Assembly (NCBI RefSeq): GCF_022271435.1
Contig: NZ_JAFIQY010000006.1
Location: 1-64,000 of the forward strand
Reading direction: 5' to 3'
Length of the DNA: 64,000 nt
Source of the DNA: Streptomyces monomycini
GTDB lineage: Bacteria; Actinomycetota; Actinomycetes; Streptomycetales; Streptomycetaceae
In this document: in pieces, positions 32,235 to 39,807 of the stretch
Layout: the number at the start of each line of letters is the position of its first letter
How positions within the stretch are numbered: the first letter of the stretch is position 1
Position numbers and translations under genes: made by a program
The notes under the pieces: model-generated
Seen by the model: the letters and a program-made list of their open reading frames with translations, nothing else
Database searches by the model: none
Told to the model about the DNA's origin: nothing

Positions 32235-33020
32235 TTATCCGTTTTCCGCGTCCCGGAGTTGGCCGGATTCCGCCGCACATCCCCGCTCCCTCTCCGTCGA
32301 GTACAGGTGGCTGTCGCGGAACTGCGAGGCGCCCAGCGTGCGGCCGACCATGATGACCGCCGTACGGACCACACCCGCCGCCTTCACCTGGTCCGCGATG
32401 TCGGCGAGGGTGCCGCGCAGCACCAGTTCGTCGGGGCGGGAGGCCATCGCGACGACCGCGGCGGGGCAGTCGGCGCCGTAGTGCGGCAGGAGTTCGCCGA
32501 CGACCCGGTCCACGTAACGGGCCGCGAGGTGCAGGACCAGGAGGGCACCGCTGCGGCCCAGGGTGGCCAGGTCCTCGCCCTCGGGCATGGGGGTGGCCTG
32601 CTGGGCGACGCGGGTGAGGATGACGGTCTGGCCGACGGTGGGGACGGTCAGTTCGCGCTTGAGGGCGGCCGCCGCGGCGGCGAACGCCGGGACGCCGGGG
32701 ACGACCTCGTACGGCACGCCCGCCGCGTCCAGGCGGCGCATCTGCTCGGCCACGGCGCTGAAGACGGACGGGTCGCCGGAGTGCAGCCGGGCGACGTCCT
32801 GGCCGGCCTCGTGGGCGCGGACCAGTTCGGCGGTGATCTGGTCGAGGTCCAGGTTCGCGGTGTCGACCAGGCGGGCGCCGGGCGGGCATTCGTCCAGCAG
32901 TTCGCGCGGCACCAGGCTGCCCGCGTACAGGCAGACCTCGCAGCGGGCCAGGGTGCGGGCGCCGCGCAGCGTGATCAGGTCGGCCGCGCCCGGTCCGGCG
33001 CCGATGAAGTGGACGGTCAC
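32235..33020 (-). CDS. cobM: precorrin-4 C11-methyltransferase CobM
   Basis: The 261-aa SAM-dependent enzyme methylates C11 of precorrin-4. It has the tetrapyrrole methylase layout: VHFIGAGPGAADLITLRGAR, VARLHSGDPSVFSAVAEQMR, VVPGVPAFAAAAAALKRELT and VGRTLGASQFRDSHLYS. The GTG start overlaps the cobL stop (GTGA), so the two are coupled. Confidence 0.95.
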   Translation of the reverse strand: MTVHFIGAGPGAADLITLRGARTLARCEVCLYAGSLVPRELLDECPPGARLVDTANLDLDQITAELVRAHEAGQDVARLHSGDPSVFSAVAEQMRRLDAAGVPYEVVPGVPAFAAAAAALKRELTVPTVGQTVILTRVAQQATPMPEGEDLATLGRSGALLVLHLAARYVDRVVGELLPHYGADCPAAVVAMASRPDELVLRGTLADIADQVKAAGVVRTAVIMVGRTLGASQFRDSHLYSTERERGCAAESGQLRDAENG

Positions 33021-34498
33021 TGTGCGTCTCCTGGGACGAAGGGGGCAGTGGTTACGGAGGGGTTGGCAGGGTCGGCAGAGGCGTCAGGGGTGGGAGGTTC
33101 GGGGGCCGCGGGCTTCGTCACCGACCACTGGGTGACCGGCATCGCCTGCCGCCAGCCGGTGAATCCGCCCACCGGTACGGCGTGCGCGACCGCGAGCCGT
33201 ACGAGGTCGCCGCCGTGCCGCCGGTACCAGTCGGCGAGCAGCGCCTCGGACTCCAGCGTGACGGTGTTGGCGACCAGCCGGCCGCCCGGCGGCAGCGCCG
33301 CCCAGCACGCCTCCAGGAGGCCGGGCGCGGTCAGGCCGCCGCCGATGAACACGGCGTGCGGGGCCGGGAGTCCGGCGAGCGCTTCGGGCGCGGGGCCGGT
33401 GACCACGCGCAGCGCCGGTACGCCGAGCGCGTCCGCGTTACGGGTGATGCGTCCGGCCCGTACGGCGTCCCGCTCGACGGCCACGGCACGGCAGGTGCGG
33501 TGCGTACGCATCCACTCGATGCCGATGGAGCCGGAGCCGCCGCCGATGTCCCACAGGAGTTCGCCGGGGGCAGGGGCGAGTGCGGCGAGGGTGACGGCGC
33601 GTACGTGGCGCTTGGTCAGCTGGCCGTCGTGCTCGTACGCGTCGTCCGGCAGGCCTGGGGCGGCGGAGAGCCGGAGGGCTTCCGGGGCGCGGGCGCAGTC
33701 CAGGGCGATGACGTTGAGCGGGTCGATCGCGGGGAGGGGGCCGGTGCCGCCGGTTGTCGGCACGGGCGGCCAGTCCGCGGCCGTGCCCTCGGCCTGCCGT
33801 TCGCGCGGGCCGCCGAGCTGTTGCAGTACGCGCATCCGGGTCGGCCCGAAGCCGCGCTCCCGCAGCAGCCCGGCGACCTGCGCGGGAGTCTCGGCGCCCG
33901 CGGAGAGGACGAGCAGCCTGCGGCCGTCGTGCAGGGCGGCCGCCAGGCCCGCGAGGGGGCGGCCGACGAGGGTCACGACCTCGGTGTCCTCGACGGGCCA
34001 GCCGAGCCGGGCGCACGCGTACGCGACGGAAGACGGGTGCGGCAGCACGTGCGGTGGCGCGGCGCCCGCCTCGGCGAGCGCCTCGGTGAGCGTCCGCCCG
34101 ATGCCGTAGAACATCGGGTCGCCGCTGGCCAGGACGCACACCTCGCGTCCGGCGTACGCGGCGAGCAGCCCCGGTACGGCGGGCCGCAGCGGCGACGGCC
34201 ACGGAACCCGCTCGCCCGCGCACTCCGCGGGCAACAGGTCGAGCTGCCGTACGCCCCCGACGAGCGCCCCCGCGCCCCGCAGCACCTCTTGTGAGGCGGC
34301 CGGCAGCCCGTCCCAGCCGTCCGCGCCGATCCCGACGACGGTGACTCGTGCGGGGCCGGGGTCGGAGCCGGAGCCGGGGCCAGGGTCGGAGCCGGAGCCG
34401 GAGCCGGAGCCGGGACCGGGGACGCGCGGTGCGGGGGCCGCGGGCGGCGGCTCGGGGGCACCCGGCGCGGGCGCTGCGGGCGGCGGGGCGGGGCTCAC
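33017..34498 (-). CDS. cobL: precorrin-6Y C5,15-methyltransferase (decarboxylating) CobL (CbiET fusion)
   Basis: The 493-aa enzyme methylates C5 and C15 of precorrin-6B and removes the acetate carboxyl at C12. The N-terminal CbiE half begins VTVVGIGADGWDGLPAAS near residue 50. The C-terminal CbiT half has the SAM-binding loop LLWDIGGGSGSIGIEWMRTH. The first 48 residues are a Pro/Gly/Ser repeat from GGAGCC-type DNA (34360-34422). The GTG start at 34498 is the only in-frame option I see before the fold. It leads the cobL-cobM unit. Confidence 0.94.
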   Translation of the reverse strand: MSPAPPPAAPAPGAPEPPPAAPAPRVPGPGSGSGSGSDPGPGSGSDPGPARVTVVGIGADGWDGLPAASQEVLRGAGALVGGVRQLDLLPAECAGERVPWPSPLRPAVPGLLAAYAGREVCVLASGDPMFYGIGRTLTEALAEAGAAPPHVLPHPSSVAYACARLGWPVEDTEVVTLVGRPLAGLAAALHDGRRLLVLSAGAETPAQVAGLLRERGFGPTRMRVLQQLGGPRERQAEGTAADWPPVPTTGGTGPLPAIDPLNVIALDCARAPEALRLSAAPGLPDDAYEHDGQLTKRHVRAVTLAALAPAPGELLWDIGGGSGSIGIEWMRTHRTCRAVAVERDAVRAGRITRNADALGVPALRVVTGPAPEALAGLPAPHAVFIGGGLTAPGLLEACWAALPPGGRLVANTVTLESEALLADWYRRHGGDLVRLAVAHAVPVGGFTGWRQAMPVTQWSVTKPAAPEPPTPDASADPANPSVTTAPFVPGDAQ

Positions 34499-34791
34499 TG
34501 CCGGTTACCTCATGGCTTCGGGTCGGCCGCCGTACGGGCGGCACGACGGGGTCCGGTGGACGCGGAAAGTCAACCGGGAGCAGACCACCCGGTCGGTGCG
34601 TTTCCAGAGTAAGAGGCGGTGCGCAGGGCCCTCACCGGCGGGCTACGGGCGCCGGTGCGCGCGGTGCCCGCAGAACCGCCGCCGAATTCGTTTCACGGGC
34701 GCATAATTGGCTACTCCTAGTAGTCGTGGATTCACCGAGCGATGTTGTTCGGTGCGGCACGCACCGGGCATCGAGGGAAGGCGCTGCGATC

Positions 34792-35028
34792 ATGGACACA
34801 GTGGAACGCGCGACGACAGCGGGCGAGAAGATCACGGACGCGGAGGCGGCGCGGGACGAACTCCAGGCCGCGCTGGCCGGAGTGGGCATCACCCTGCCGT
34901 CGCTGGGCCTGGACGGCCCGTCACTGGCGGCCGACGCACCACGGCCGCTGGTGGAACTGGGCCGCTGCGCGCCCGACGTGGCCCGGCGGCTGGCGGCCGC
35001 GCTGCGGTGCACGGGCCGGGAGCGGTGA
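34792..35028 (+). CDS. small alpha-helical protein, paralogue of the one at 27362
   Basis: The 78-aa protein has AEAARDELQAALAGVGITLP and RPLVELGRCAPDVARRLAAA, closely matching the product at 27362. ATG 34792 is preceded by GGGAAGG. The 293-base upstream region contains CTACT-CCT-AGTAG at 34711-34723, a possible operator. There is no XRE/DUF397 neighbour here; a GT-B-like gene follows 545 bases downstream. Function unknown. Confidence 0.7.
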   Translation: MDTVERATTAGEKITDAEAARDELQAALAGVGITLPSLGLDGPSLAADAPRPLVELGRCAPDVARRLAAALRCTGRER

Positions 35029-35573
35029 GGCTCGGCGGTCGGCGGTCGGTGCACGGCCCGGAGAAGGCGGGTTCGACGAGCTGCGGCCCCCGCGCCCGTA
35101 GTACTCGCTGAAGCCGATCCGGAATCGGTGCGCATCCGGCTCGAACCGACCGCGCACGACCCGAGGACCTGGCTGGGGCGGAGCCCGCCCATCCGCACCG
35201 CGGCGGCGTGCCACCGACGCGTGGGCCACGCCGACGGCGGATGACTGCGCCCCGCCCTCCTCAGCACGACAGGGCCCGCGGCAGGCCTCCTGGCAGACCT
35301 CTCGACGGGCCCCTCGACGCGGCGTGCGAGCCCTGCGCACAGTGGTGCAGGTGTGGCGACGCCTCCGCGCGGACATGAAGGAGTACACACCTGCCGCGGC
35401 ACCCCACCCGCCCCGCGCACACCACGCACGGACCCGACACCTCCGCCGGCCACCGGGGCAAGGTTTTCGCAAGGGCCGGTCAAGGCTTTCGTCCCACCCC
35501 GTGGGCATCCCCTCCCCAACCGGCCGCCGTGTCCGGTCCGGAACACGCCGGCTTGATCCGACAGGGGGATGTC
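35029..35573. other. 545-bp region without a credible gene
   Basis: The stretch lies between the small helical gene and the GT-B-like gene. Possible frames give only Arg/Pro-rich low-complexity products. Nothing recognisable was found; the last bases carry the ribosome site AGGGGG for the next gene. Confidence 0.5.
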
Positions 35574-36824
35574 ATGGGGGCATTGAGCGCTTTCGACAAG
35601 AATTCACCACACCAGTTACGCGAGTGGCTGACCCTCACCGGCCGCAAACGCGTCCTCGTCGTCGCCCACACGGTGACGTACGTCAAACGCCTCCAGGAAG
35701 TGTTCTCGCTCCTGGAGTCCGACCTCCGCGTCCAGGTCCTGTTCACGGCCCCTCCGCACCCGTTCGGCGACGGGGTGGCCGCGTTCCTCCACCGGCTCGG
35801 CAGCGCGGTACTGCCCTGGGAGAAGGCGGCCCGGCTCGAATACGACCTCGCGCTCGCCGCGGGGCCGCGCGGGCTGGGAGAGATCAGCGCGCCGCTGATC
35901 ACGCTGCCGCACGGGGCCAACTACCTCAAGCGCATCATCGAAGGCACGGACGCCCGCGTCGCCGGCCTCGGGCGCCCGGACATCGTTCCGGACGGCCGGT
36001 GCCTGCCCGCCGCCGTCGTCCTGCCCCACCGGGACGACCTGCACGGCCTGGCGCAGTCGTGTCCGGAAGCCCTGCCCGTGGCGTCCGTGGTCGGGGACCC
36101 GGTGCACGACCGCATCGTGGCCAGCCTGCCCCGCCGTCCCGCCTACCGGCGCGCGCTCGGGCTGCGCAAGGGACAGAAACTCGTCGCCGTGGTGTCCACC
36201 TGGGGTGCGCTGTCGTCCTTCGGGGCGATCGAAGCGCTGCTCCCGCGCCTCATCAACGAGTTGTCGGGCAAGAACCGGCGGGTGGCGCTGCTGATCCATC
36301 CCAACGTCTGGTCGGGGCACGGCGCCTGGCAGGTACGGGCCTGGCTGGCGCAGTGCCGGCGGCACGGCATCGCCGTCGTACCGCCCGAGGCGGACTGGCG
36401 GTCCGTACTGGTGGCGGCGGACTGGATCATCGGGGACCACGGGTCGGTGACGCTCTACGGGACGCTGACCCGCGCCCCGATCCTGCTCGCCTCGTCGCCG
36501 GAAGGGGAGATCAACCCCGTGTCGCCCGCCGCCACCCTGGCGCGGACCGCTCCGGCCCTGTCGCCGGGCCATTCGCTCCCCAGCCAGCTGGCGTACGCCG
36601 CTGCCGAGTACGCGGAGCACCAGGGCGAGGAGTACGCGGCCATCGCGTCCCGGATCACCTCGGAGCCGGGGCGGTTCACCAGAAACATGCGGCGGCTGAT
36701 GTACCGGGTCCTGGGGCTGGGGCAGCCCGCACACCCGGCCGTCACGCGTGAGCTGCCGCTGCCGCCGCGGCTGGACTCCTGGTGCGCCCCGGACAGCGGT
36801 ACCGGTAGGGAGGCGACAGCATGA
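35574..36824 (+). CDS. GT-B-like protein related to CDP-glycerol glycerophosphotransferases
   Basis: The 416-aa soluble protein has no signal peptide. The N-terminal half has VLVVAHTVTYVKRLQEVFSL, a Rossmann-like beginning. The C-terminal half has GDPVHDRIVASLP, VVSTWGALSSFG, ALLIHPNVWSGHGAWQVRAW and a nucleotide-sugar-site-like WIIGDHGSVTLYGT. This resembles the CDP-glycerol glycerophosphotransferase/GT-B fold, and I recall similar uncharacterised Streptomyces proteins. ATG 35574 has AGGGGG upstream. It overlaps the next gene by ATGA, so both are made together. The substrate is unknown. Confidence 0.65.
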   Translation: MGALSAFDKNSPHQLREWLTLTGRKRVLVVAHTVTYVKRLQEVFSLLESDLRVQVLFTAPPHPFGDGVAAFLHRLGSAVLPWEKAARLEYDLALAAGPRGLGEISAPLITLPHGANYLKRIIEGTDARVAGLGRPDIVPDGRCLPAAVVLPHRDDLHGLAQSCPEALPVASVVGDPVHDRIVASLPRRPAYRRALGLRKGQKLVAVVSTWGALSSFGAIEALLPRLINELSGKNRRVALLIHPNVWSGHGAWQVRAWLAQCRRHGIAVVPPEADWRSVLVAADWIIGDHGSVTLYGTLTRAPILLASSPEGEINPVSPAATLARTAPALSPGHSLPSQLAYAAAEYAEHQGEEYAAIASRITSEPGRFTRNMRRLMYRVLGLGQPAHPAVTRELPLPPRLDSWCAPDSGTGREATA

Positions 36825-37423
36825 CCGGCATGTGGGGTACGACCGACACCGAGCCGGCCACCGGTACCACCGCCCCGCCTCCCTCCCGCCACCACTGGCA
36901 CCGTTCGGTACAGGTGCTGTCCGGGCCGCCGCCCGCCGCCCCCCTCCGTACGGGGCCCGTCGCGGTACCCGGCATCACCGTCGCCACGTCCACCGGCGTA
37001 CGCACCGTGCTCGTCCACGCCGGGCAGCCGCCCGGACCGGCCGCGCGCCAGGCGCTCCTCGGCACCGACGACCACTTCGCCGTCGACGCCGACACCTGCG
37101 CCGAAGAGTGCTGGCTCGGTTGTGCGGACGTCCTGGTCCACAGCCGTCCACGGCAGCGGCGTGGGGCGTGGCGCCGGCTCGATCGCGTACTGGGACACCA
37201 TGTCGGCTGTCGGCTCGCGGCCGTGCCCCTTCCGGACGGCACCTGCGCCGTGGCGTACCGCGACGGCGCCGGAGGCTTGCGGCGCCTCGCCGTCGAGGGG
37301 ACCGGGACGGGGACGGCAGGGCCGGAGAGATGGGCGCAGGCCGCGTCGTGCCTGCACGGCCTGCTCACTGCGGGGCACACCCTGGACGGGCTGCGTGCCG
37401 TCAGCTTTCTGACGGGCCCGTAG
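36821..37423 (+). CDS. unknown protein coupled to the GT-B-like gene
   Basis: A 200-aa soluble protein that I do not recognise. ATG 36821 overlaps the previous stop by ATGA. It has a central stretch DDHFAVDADTCAEECWLGCADVL, split here as DDHFAVDADTCAEECW and GCADVLVH, with three closely spaced cysteines. A helical end includes CLHGLLTAGHTLDGLRAVSF. The cysteines could bind metal. The pairing with the GT-B-like protein suggests a shared pathway or a complex. Its last 23 bases overlap the convergent STAND ATPase gene. Confidence 0.68.
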   Translation: MTGMWGTTDTEPATGTTAPPPSRHHWHRSVQVLSGPPPAAPLRTGPVAVPGITVATSTGVRTVLVHAGQPPGPAARQALLGTDDHFAVDADTCAEECWLGCADVLVHSRPRQRRGAWRRLDRVLGHHVGCRLAAVPLPDGTCAVAYRDGAGGLRRLAVEGTGTGTAGPERWAQAASCLHGLLTAGHTLDGLRAVSFLTGP

Positions 37424-39602
37424 GGCGCTCCTCCCGGGGGCCTGCTGAATCCACCGGCCTGCTCGCACCACCCAGGCCGGCCAGCAGGTCCCCTACCCGC
37501 TGGGCGTTCGAAGGGCTCTGCGACGCGTACAGCCTCCTGGCGTGCTCCCAGTGCTCCCGGGCCGCGTCCGGAAGGGAGTGCTCGCGCGCGCACGCTCCCA
37601 GCATTTCCGAGACGCGCGCCTGCCAGTGGGTGGACCCGGCGGACTCGAAGAATCGCAAGGCCTGGCCGAGGCGTTCCACCGCCGTGTCGTACGCGTCTCG
37701 CAGCGCACTCACGCGCCCGGAGAAGGCGAGCGCCCGCGCGGCGTCGTACGGATCGTTCAGCGCGACCAGCGCTTCGTGGGCCCGCGCGAAGAGTTCCGCC
37801 GCCCGCTCGGCCGAGCCGCCTGCGCCACCGGGACGTTCGCTCTCCGCCTCCTCCAGTGCCATTTCGCCCACTATGATCCGCGCCAGCGCCACTCCGCGCT
37901 CGTAACCCGCCGTCTCCCAGGCCGAGATGGCCCGGCGGAGGTGGACCTCCGCCTCCGGGAAGCGCCCCGCCTCCCGGTGCGCGGCGCCGATACCGAGCAG
38001 CGCCTGCCCCTCGTCACGGGTGTCCCCGGCCTCGCGGGCGGCCCGCAGCGACTGCGTGAACCAGTCGATGGCGTCCTCGGTGCGCCCGGCCGCGTTGAGC
38101 CCTATGGCACCGGAATTCAGCATCTGGCGTTCCGCCCTGCGGTCCCCGGTCCGGTGCGCCGCCCGGCGGCCGATGGTGTGAGCCTCGATCCAGAGGTCGT
38201 AGTGGCGCAGCCGGTGGAACAAGGGCCATAACGCGTCCACGAGTTGCCAGGCCAGCTCGTCCCAGCGTTTCTCGTCAGCGGTGCGCACGGTCGCCATCAG
38301 GTCCGCGCGGCGGGTCTCCAGCCAGGCGAGTGCGCCGCTCCCGTCCGCGAAGGGGCAGGGAAGGTCCGGTTCGTAGACGTACGTACGGCCGAGGGTGAAC
38401 TGTATGGGGGAGAGCAGCGCCTGCGCTGCTGACGCGGTGTGCAGATGCCAGTCGGCCACGCGCCGGGACGTTTCTTCCCGGGCCGTCGGACTTTCTTCCG
38501 CCCGGCCGCGCTCCTCGGCGTGCAGCCGGACCAGATCGTGGAAGCGGTAGGCGTCCGGGCCCGTGTCCTCCACCAGGTTGGCCTCGACCAGCACGTCCAG
38601 CAGCCGCTCCGCCTCCCCCAGGGGCACGCCGAGGGCCACCGCCGCCAGCCGCGAGTCCAGTTCCCTGGCCGGCAGCAGTGCGAGGCACCGGTACAGCCGG
38701 GCCGCCTCGGGCGCCAGTACCGCGTACGACTCGTCGAGCGCCGCATACACCGACAACTCCCCCTCCACGGCCAGCGCCGCCAGCCGTCCTCGGTCCTGCT
38801 CCAACGCTTCCACCATGGTGCGCACCGGCTGCCGGGGGCGGGACGCGAGCCGGGCGGACGCCAAGCACACCGCCAAGGGCAGACCGGCGCACAGGGTCAC
38901 GACCTGGCGCACCGCGCTGTCCTCGCGCTCCACGCGCTCGGCCCCTATGCCACGGGAGAGAATCTCGACGGCCGCGTGCTGCTCCAGCAGGCCCAGCTCG
39001 TGGTACAGCGCTCCGTCGGCGCGCAGCCCGGTCAGGCGGTATCTGCTGGTCACCACGACCAGGCCGGGCCGGCCGCCGGGCAGCAGGGACCGGGCCTGGG
39101 CCGCGGACAGGACGTTGTCGAGCATGATCGACAGGTGCAGGCCGTCGGTGACCGAGCGCCACAGCGCGGCTCTCTCGTCCAGGGCGTGCGGCACCTGCAC
39201 GACGCCCAGAGCGCGCAGGAACTGGCTCATGACGTCGCCCGGGGCGGCCGGCCCGTCCTCCGCGTGTCCGCGGAGATCGGCGTACAACTGGCCGTCGGGG
39301 AATCTCTCGGCCATCCCGCGCAGCCATCGGGACACCAGGGCCGTCTTGCCTATTCCGGGGGGCCCGCTGACGACGATCAACGGAGTGGACAGCTCGGGAA
39401 ATCGCGCGTGCAGCGCCGCCAGTGCCGACAGATCATTTTCCCGGTCGGTGAAAAGCGGTGTGACGGAGAGCAGTTGCCGTGGAACGGGAAGCCGCGCGGC
39501 GGGGTCCGCGTGCACGTGTATGCCGCCGCTGACATCCCCCGCCTGGATACTCGTCCCGTGAATCCTGGCCGAACCGCCAATGGCGTTCACATCCCGGCGC
39601 AT
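37401..39602 (-). CDS. NB-ARC (STAND) ATPase with TPR repeats
   Basis: The 733-aa protein lacks a DNA-binding domain. The N-terminus ARIHGTSIQAGDVSGGIHVH is a short Gly-rich motif I recall in front of many actinobacterial STAND proteins. The NB-ARC ATPase has Walker A GPPGIGKT (residues 80-87), Walker B-like LHLSIMLDNV, and ARC motifs VVTSRYRL and LCAGLPLAV. TPR-like helices follow from about residue 450 (MLNSGAIGLNAAGRTEDAID, EGQALLGIGAAHREAGRFPE). Codon 458 (bases 38229-38231) is TTA. It is divergent from the SARP-type gene and probably acts in the same signalling unit. Confidence 0.88.
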   Translation of the reverse strand: MRRDVNAIGGSARIHGTSIQAGDVSGGIHVHADPAARLPVPRQLLSVTPLFTDRENDLSALAALHARFPELSTPLIVVSGPPGIGKTALVSRWLRGMAERFPDGQLYADLRGHAEDGPAAPGDVMSQFLRALGVVQVPHALDERAALWRSVTDGLHLSIMLDNVLSAAQARSLLPGGRPGLVVVTSRYRLTGLRADGALYHELGLLEQHAAVEILSRGIGAERVEREDSAVRQVVTLCAGLPLAVCLASARLASRPRQPVRTMVEALEQDRGRLAALAVEGELSVYAALDESYAVLAPEAARLYRCLALLPARELDSRLAAVALGVPLGEAERLLDVLVEANLVEDTGPDAYRFHDLVRLHAEERGRAEESPTAREETSRRVADWHLHTASAAQALLSPIQFTLGRTYVYEPDLPCPFADGSGALAWLETRRADLMATVRTADEKRWDELAWQLVDALWPLFHRLRHYDLWIEAHTIGRRAAHRTGDRRAERQMLNSGAIGLNAAGRTEDAIDWFTQSLRAAREAGDTRDEGQALLGIGAAHREAGRFPEAEVHLRRAISAWETAGYERGVALARIIVGEMALEEAESERPGGAGGSAERAAELFARAHEALVALNDPYDAARALAFSGRVSALRDAYDTAVERLGQALRFFESAGSTHWQARVSEMLGACAREHSLPDAAREHWEHARRLYASQSPSNAQRVGDLLAGLGGASRPVDSAGPREERPTGPSES

Positions 39603-39807
39603 CCCCCACCCCCGTCCGGTACGTCAGCGATCACTTCAGCTCTACCCATGGAAGGACGGCGGAAGTCCTCCGCAAGGGCGGCGGATGCCGCGAAGTCCGG
39701 CAAAGGACCCGAACCGGCCACCGCCCGTCCGGTGCCTACTGGCCACTTCAACCATTGAGTGCCATGCTCACCGAACCGGTATGGGGCGCCGATGACGGGA
39801 GGCGCTG

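Noticed and set aside
34499-34791. Possible second cobalamin riboswitch ahead of cobL
   Set aside because: I looked for the B12-box blocks on the minus strand and did not find them in order.
34921-35508. Minus-strand ORF filling the gap after the small helical gene
   Set aside because: Arg/Gly/Cys-rich composition, no motif, and it runs antisense into a supported gene.
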